Shown piece after piece: positions 32,796 through 35,291 of a DNA stretch of 35,291 nucleotides. The translations under genes were made by a program, and so were the position numbers. The notes beneath the pieces are model-generated. The model had not been told where the DNA came from and searched no databases. It saw only the letters and a program-made list of their open reading frames with translations. The DNA is taken from assembly GCF_014656545.1 (NCBI RefSeq), contig NZ_BNDS01000007.1, forward strand, positions 194,412-229,702. The letters run 5' to 3'. Each line of letters opens with the position of its first letter. Within the stretch, counting starts at the first letter, position 1. The stretch is from Neobacillus kokaensis. GTDB taxonomy: Bacteria > Bacillota > Bacilli > Bacillales > Cytobacillaceae.

Positions 32796-34094
32796 TTATG
32801 AACCAATGGAATCTCCAGCTGTTTTCTCTTTCCAAAACTGTTCTAAAATAATTGCGACAAACGTACCTACTAGCAGTCCATTTTTCCCGATATTTTGGAT
32901 AATATAGGGCAGACCGCTAAAAGTGTCATTGGATAAAAACATCGTTCCCACGCCTAGGAGTAATGATACTCCAATGATGGTAATATTTCTGTCGCTTAAA
33001 GTCTGTTTAGTTAGCGAACGAATAGCAATTCCAAGCATTTCAATTAACGTTGCAAGAAGTGCTGCACTTGCTACAGGCAATGGTAAGGACGCTAACAATC
33101 CTACAATCCCCGGAAACAAAGAGATGAGGATCATGATTACACAAGCTATAAAAAATGGAAACACCCGATATTGTTTTGTTAATTTTACAAACCCCGCTGT
33201 TGCTGGCAGCGGCACAACTGCAATAGTGGTGAAAACACTTGAAAGGAGATGTGATAGTCCCCCAGCCGCAACCCCTTTACTCAAGCGATCCTGCATGGAT
33301 CGATTATCCTTTGGAATGACCCCTTCTGCAGCTGAAATAGCCGCAATAGTATTGGAAATGAGTAAAAAAGTAAACAAAATGGCCGTAAACATTATGCTCC
33401 CATTAAAATGAGGCAGGCCCCAAGGAAAAATTTCAGGCAGCTTAAGTACCTCTGAAGAAATCGTCATGTCTTTATTTCCTTTTCCTAATAAAACAAACAG
33501 GATCCAGCCTGCTAAAATTCCAATTAAAATTGCATAGTTTTTCCAAACTCCTCTGCCCTTTGCAGAAAGAAGAATAATTAGGAAAAAGATAAACAAAGCA
33601 ATTAGCAGACTAATAGAATCCAATTTCCCCACCTGTTTTGTAATCATACCGTTTACAAAAACGCCGCTTAATTGAATCGCCAGAATGAATAAAAACGTCC
33701 CTGTTACTAATGGGGTAAAGAGAAAAAGCAAGCGACGAACCCATTTTGTCATCCCCAAAAACAGCAATAGCAATCCTGCAATAAATAATCCAGCCTCTAG
33801 AGTTTGTAATGTCTCTCGAATAGAAAGACCTTGCTCTACACTAATACTGGCAAATATTACGAAAATACTCACCCATGATCCTGCAGGACCGTCCGCGATC
33901 GGATAGCGATGACCAAATCTGGCTTGAAGAAACGAACTAAGGCCAACCATAAAGAATGTTCTTTGCATAAGAGCTGCTATTTCTGTCCCGTTAAGATGAA
34001 ATACATTTCCAATAACAATCGGCAGGGCAATAGAATTTGCCAGCAGATAAACAAACCATTGAAATGTACTCAAATACTTATTTTCTGTATTCAT
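32796..34094 (-). CDS. Purine/pyrimidine permease, NCS2 family (YwdJ-like)
   Basis: A 432-residue membrane transporter with about 12-14 helices. The N-terminus has WFVYLLANSIALPIVIGNVF and ADGPAGSWVSIFVIFASIS. The middle has the NCS2 signature area AISAAEGVIPKD with the conserved Glu, and SSVFTTIAVVPLPATAGFV. It resembles Bacillus YwdJ in length and motifs; uracil, xanthine or a related base is the likely substrate. The ATG at 34092-34094 is preferred to a GTG 15 bases upstream that lies within the binding site GAAAGGTGA, though spacing is longer than usual. A promoter and a shared upstream element precede it. Confidence 0.87.
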   Translation of the reverse strand: MNTENKYLSTFQWFVYLLANSIALPIVIGNVFHLNGTEIAALMQRTFFMVGLSSFLQARFGHRYPIADGPAGSWVSIFVIFASISVEQGLSIRETLQTLEAGLFIAGLLLLFLGMTKWVRRLLFLFTPLVTGTFLFILAIQLSGVFVNGMITKQVGKLDSISLLIALFIFFLIILLSAKGRGVWKNYAILIGILAGWILFVLLGKGNKDMTISSEVLKLPEIFPWGLPHFNGSIMFTAILFTFLLISNTIAAISAAEGVIPKDNRSMQDRLSKGVAAGGLSHLLSSVFTTIAVVPLPATAGFVKLTKQYRVFPFFIACVIMILISLFPGIVGLLASLPLPVASAALLATLIEMLGIAIRSLTKQTLSDRNITIIGVSLLLGVGTMFLSNDTFSGLPYIIQNIGKNGLLVGTFVAIILEQFWKEKTAGDSIGS

Positions 34095-34136
34095 AGATAT
34101 ATTGGTCACCTTTCAATTTAGTAAATACTCTATTAA

Positions 34137-34165
34137 ATTACAGATTGTGATTGTTTTATTGTAAA
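34137..34165 (-). promoter_or_regulatory. Probable sigma-A promoter of permease 32796
   Basis: Minus-strand TTTACA (34160-34165), 17-bp spacer, TGTAAT (34137-34142). The predicted start is near 34130. The shared 28-bp element is centred about 62 bases upstream of that, a common activator position. Confidence 0.65.
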
Positions 34166-34178
34166 TAAAATGTGTAAA

Positions 34179-34206
34179 TTCGTCATTGTATATCTAATCC
34201 AAAAAA
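34179..34206 (-). promoter_or_regulatory. Shared 28-bp motif upstream of permease 32796
   Basis: Second copy of the element at 32618-32645 (differences at three positions). It begins 14 bases upstream of the -35 hexamer. Confidence 0.6.
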
Positions 34207-34312
34207 GACTTCTGCAATTTATGCATTCTACACAATGCAAGGGAAGTATTTTTTTGATAAACTTTGTAATATACAGCTAGGCAATACTATCTTTGAAATG
34301 GAAGTGGAAATA

Positions 34313-35185
34313 ATGAAAAAGACAGTTATTTACAAACAGAACGATTCCTTCTCCATTAAAGCAGATTTCTATGAAACCAACCATGAACAAGCACCGGTTA
34401 TCCTTTATATTCATGGCGGCGGTTTAGTTTGGGGAACAAGAGAAGAAATTCAGGAAGAAATGATAAATTTATATACAAATAATGGATTTGCTTTATTTTC
34501 CATCGATTATCGTCTGGCTCCGGAAACAAAACTACCAGACATTCTTGAAGATGTAAAGGATGCGATAGATTGGCTAACCGTTGAAGGACCGAAACACTTT
34601 TCTATAAATCCGAAAAAAATTGCAGTTGTAGGCAGTTCAGCAGGAGGTTTTCTTGCCCTTAGTACGGGGACATTTAAAAATAAACCCCAAGCAATTGTCT
34701 CCTTCTATGGATACGGAGATCTGCTTGGCAGCTGGGCTCAAACCCCCAGTAAATATTATCTTGAAAAGGATCTTGTTCCAAAAGAACTCGCCAAATCACT
34801 TATTTCCAATCAGCCAATAACAGAAGCTTCTGTAGAACAGCGATTCCTTCTCTATGTTTATGCAAGACAACACGGTGCTTGGATTGAAGAAATTACCGGT
34901 GTTAATCCTATTATCAATCAAGAAGAATTGCGTCGCTTTTGTCCTATTCACAATGTTACGAAAGACTACCCGCCAACTTTACTGTTACATGGAACAAAAG
35001 ACACCGATGTTCCTTATGTCCAATCAGTTTTTATGCGGGCAGCTATTCTGAAAGAGTCTGTCGAAGCCAAATTAATTACAATTCCTAACGGAGAACATGT
35101 ATTTGATAAAGACTTCGATAACCCTGTTGTCCACAATGCCTTGCAGCAAGTTATTGATTTTCTTCATACTCAACTTGCTGAATAA
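34313..35185 (+). CDS. Alpha/beta hydrolase (esterase/lipase-like)
   Basis: A 290-residue cytosolic hydrolase of the alpha/beta-hydrolase-3 (HSL-like) type that probably cleaves carboxyl esters. The oxyanion motif HGGG is at 34-37, DYRLAPE near 65, the nucleophile elbow GSSAGG has Ser 109, the acid is probably Asp 230 in HGTKDTDVP, and the base is His 262 in NGEHVFD. The ATG at 34313 is preferred because GGAAGTGGAA precedes it and it starts the conserved part; ATGs at 34298 and 34235 are in frame. It is divergent from the permease gene. Substrate unknown. Confidence 0.85.
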   Translation: MKKTVIYKQNDSFSIKADFYETNHEQAPVILYIHGGGLVWGTREEIQEEMINLYTNNGFALFSIDYRLAPETKLPDILEDVKDAIDWLTVEGPKHFSINPKKIAVVGSSAGGFLALSTGTFKNKPQAIVSFYGYGDLLGSWAQTPSKYYLEKDLVPKELAKSLISNQPITEASVEQRFLLYVYARQHGAWIEEITGVNPIINQEELRRFCPIHNVTKDYPPTLLLHGTKDTDVPYVQSVFMRAAILKESVEAKLITIPNGEHVFDKDFDNPVVHNALQQVIDFLHTQLAE

Positions 35186-35206
35186 ATAAAATTTATACCT
35201 TAACCC

Positions 35207-35258
35207 AAAAAAGAGGGTGTCCCAAAAGTAGATAACTTTTAGGGACATTCCCTCTTTT
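35207..35258. terminator. Long interrupted hairpin, terminator or insertion-sequence-like end
   Basis: Three stacked helices: AAAAGAGGG (35209-35217) with CCCTCTTTT (35250-35258), GTCCC (35219-35223) with GGGAC (35242-35246), and AAAAGT (35224-35229) with ACTTTT (35235-35240). It ends the hydrolase transcript. From memory, GGGTGTCCCAAAAG occurs at hairpins flanking Bacillus transposase genes, so a mobile element may begin at the right edge; nothing in the window proves this. Confidence 0.6.
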
Positions 35259-35291
35259 GTTTATGTACTCTGAAATTGGTCTGTTGATTTC

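Noticed and set aside
32923..33411. 162-codon frame opposite the 32796 permease
   Set aside because: Antisense shadow of a well-supported membrane transporter, without binding site or recognisable domain.
1..35291. tRNA or rRNA genes, CRISPR array, prophage or internal insertion sequence
   Set aside because: No cloverleaf, no regularly spaced repeats, and no integrase or transposase reading frame was seen.

Overview
This is chromosomal DNA from a low-GC Gram-positive endospore-former of the Bacillaceae (Bacillus, Neobacillus or a close relative). The evidence is the AT-rich composition, strong GGAGG-type ribosome binding sites with frequent TTG and GTG starts, sigma-A promoters, Fur boxes, a TPP riboswitch on thiT, an AdeR/Ald alanine module, and two CNNM/TlyC proteins around a MerR regulator. 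No rRNA, tRNA, CRISPR array, prophage or internal transposase was seen.

Layout. 138-2762: a class A penicillin-binding protein and an XRE regulator, both minus strand. 2870-5273: a Fur-controlled ferrous-iron operon, feoA-feoB plus a 51-residue Cys-rich FeoB-associated protein. 5421-6238: thiT with a complete TPP riboswitch, terminator and promoter. 6322-10664: a GNAT acetyltransferase, then CNNM transporter, MerR regulator, CNNM transporter and a 61-residue membrane peptide. 10708-15400: small conserved proteins, a Cys-less HesB-like protein, a DUF445 protein, a small four-helix membrane protein and a secreted class C acid phosphatase. 15489-19590: alanine use (permease, AdeR, alanine dehydrogenase).

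19617-30803 is the most unusual region. A uronic-acid glycan or glycolipid pathway (Ugd, UDP-glucuronate-4-epimerase-like enzyme, GT2, UPF0104 membrane protein, metal-dependent phosphodiesterase-like membrane protein, GT-C-like membrane protein) is split by a Fur-controlled pair (anchored secreted protein and FTR1 permease). It is followed by a lipoprotein with two Fur boxes and a duplicated ferritin-like DUF2935 protein. 30938-34094 holds two NCS2-type nucleobase permeases that share a 28-bp upstream motif. 34313-35185 is an alpha/beta hydrolase, and the right edge runs into what may be an insertion-sequence-like end.

Likely joint functions. Iron acquisition recurs, with Fur boxes at three promoters (feoA, the FTR1 pair and the lipoprotein). 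Ugd and the epimerase would supply UDP-glucuronate and UDP-galacturonate to GT2; UPF0104 and GT-C proteins would act at the membrane. The permease, AdeR and Ald would import alanine and oxidise it to pyruvate. The two CNNM genes have unusually built leaders, in which a hairpin lies between a strong Shine-Dalgarno and the start codon. The MerR gene between them lacks a normal in-frame start and looks one G short.
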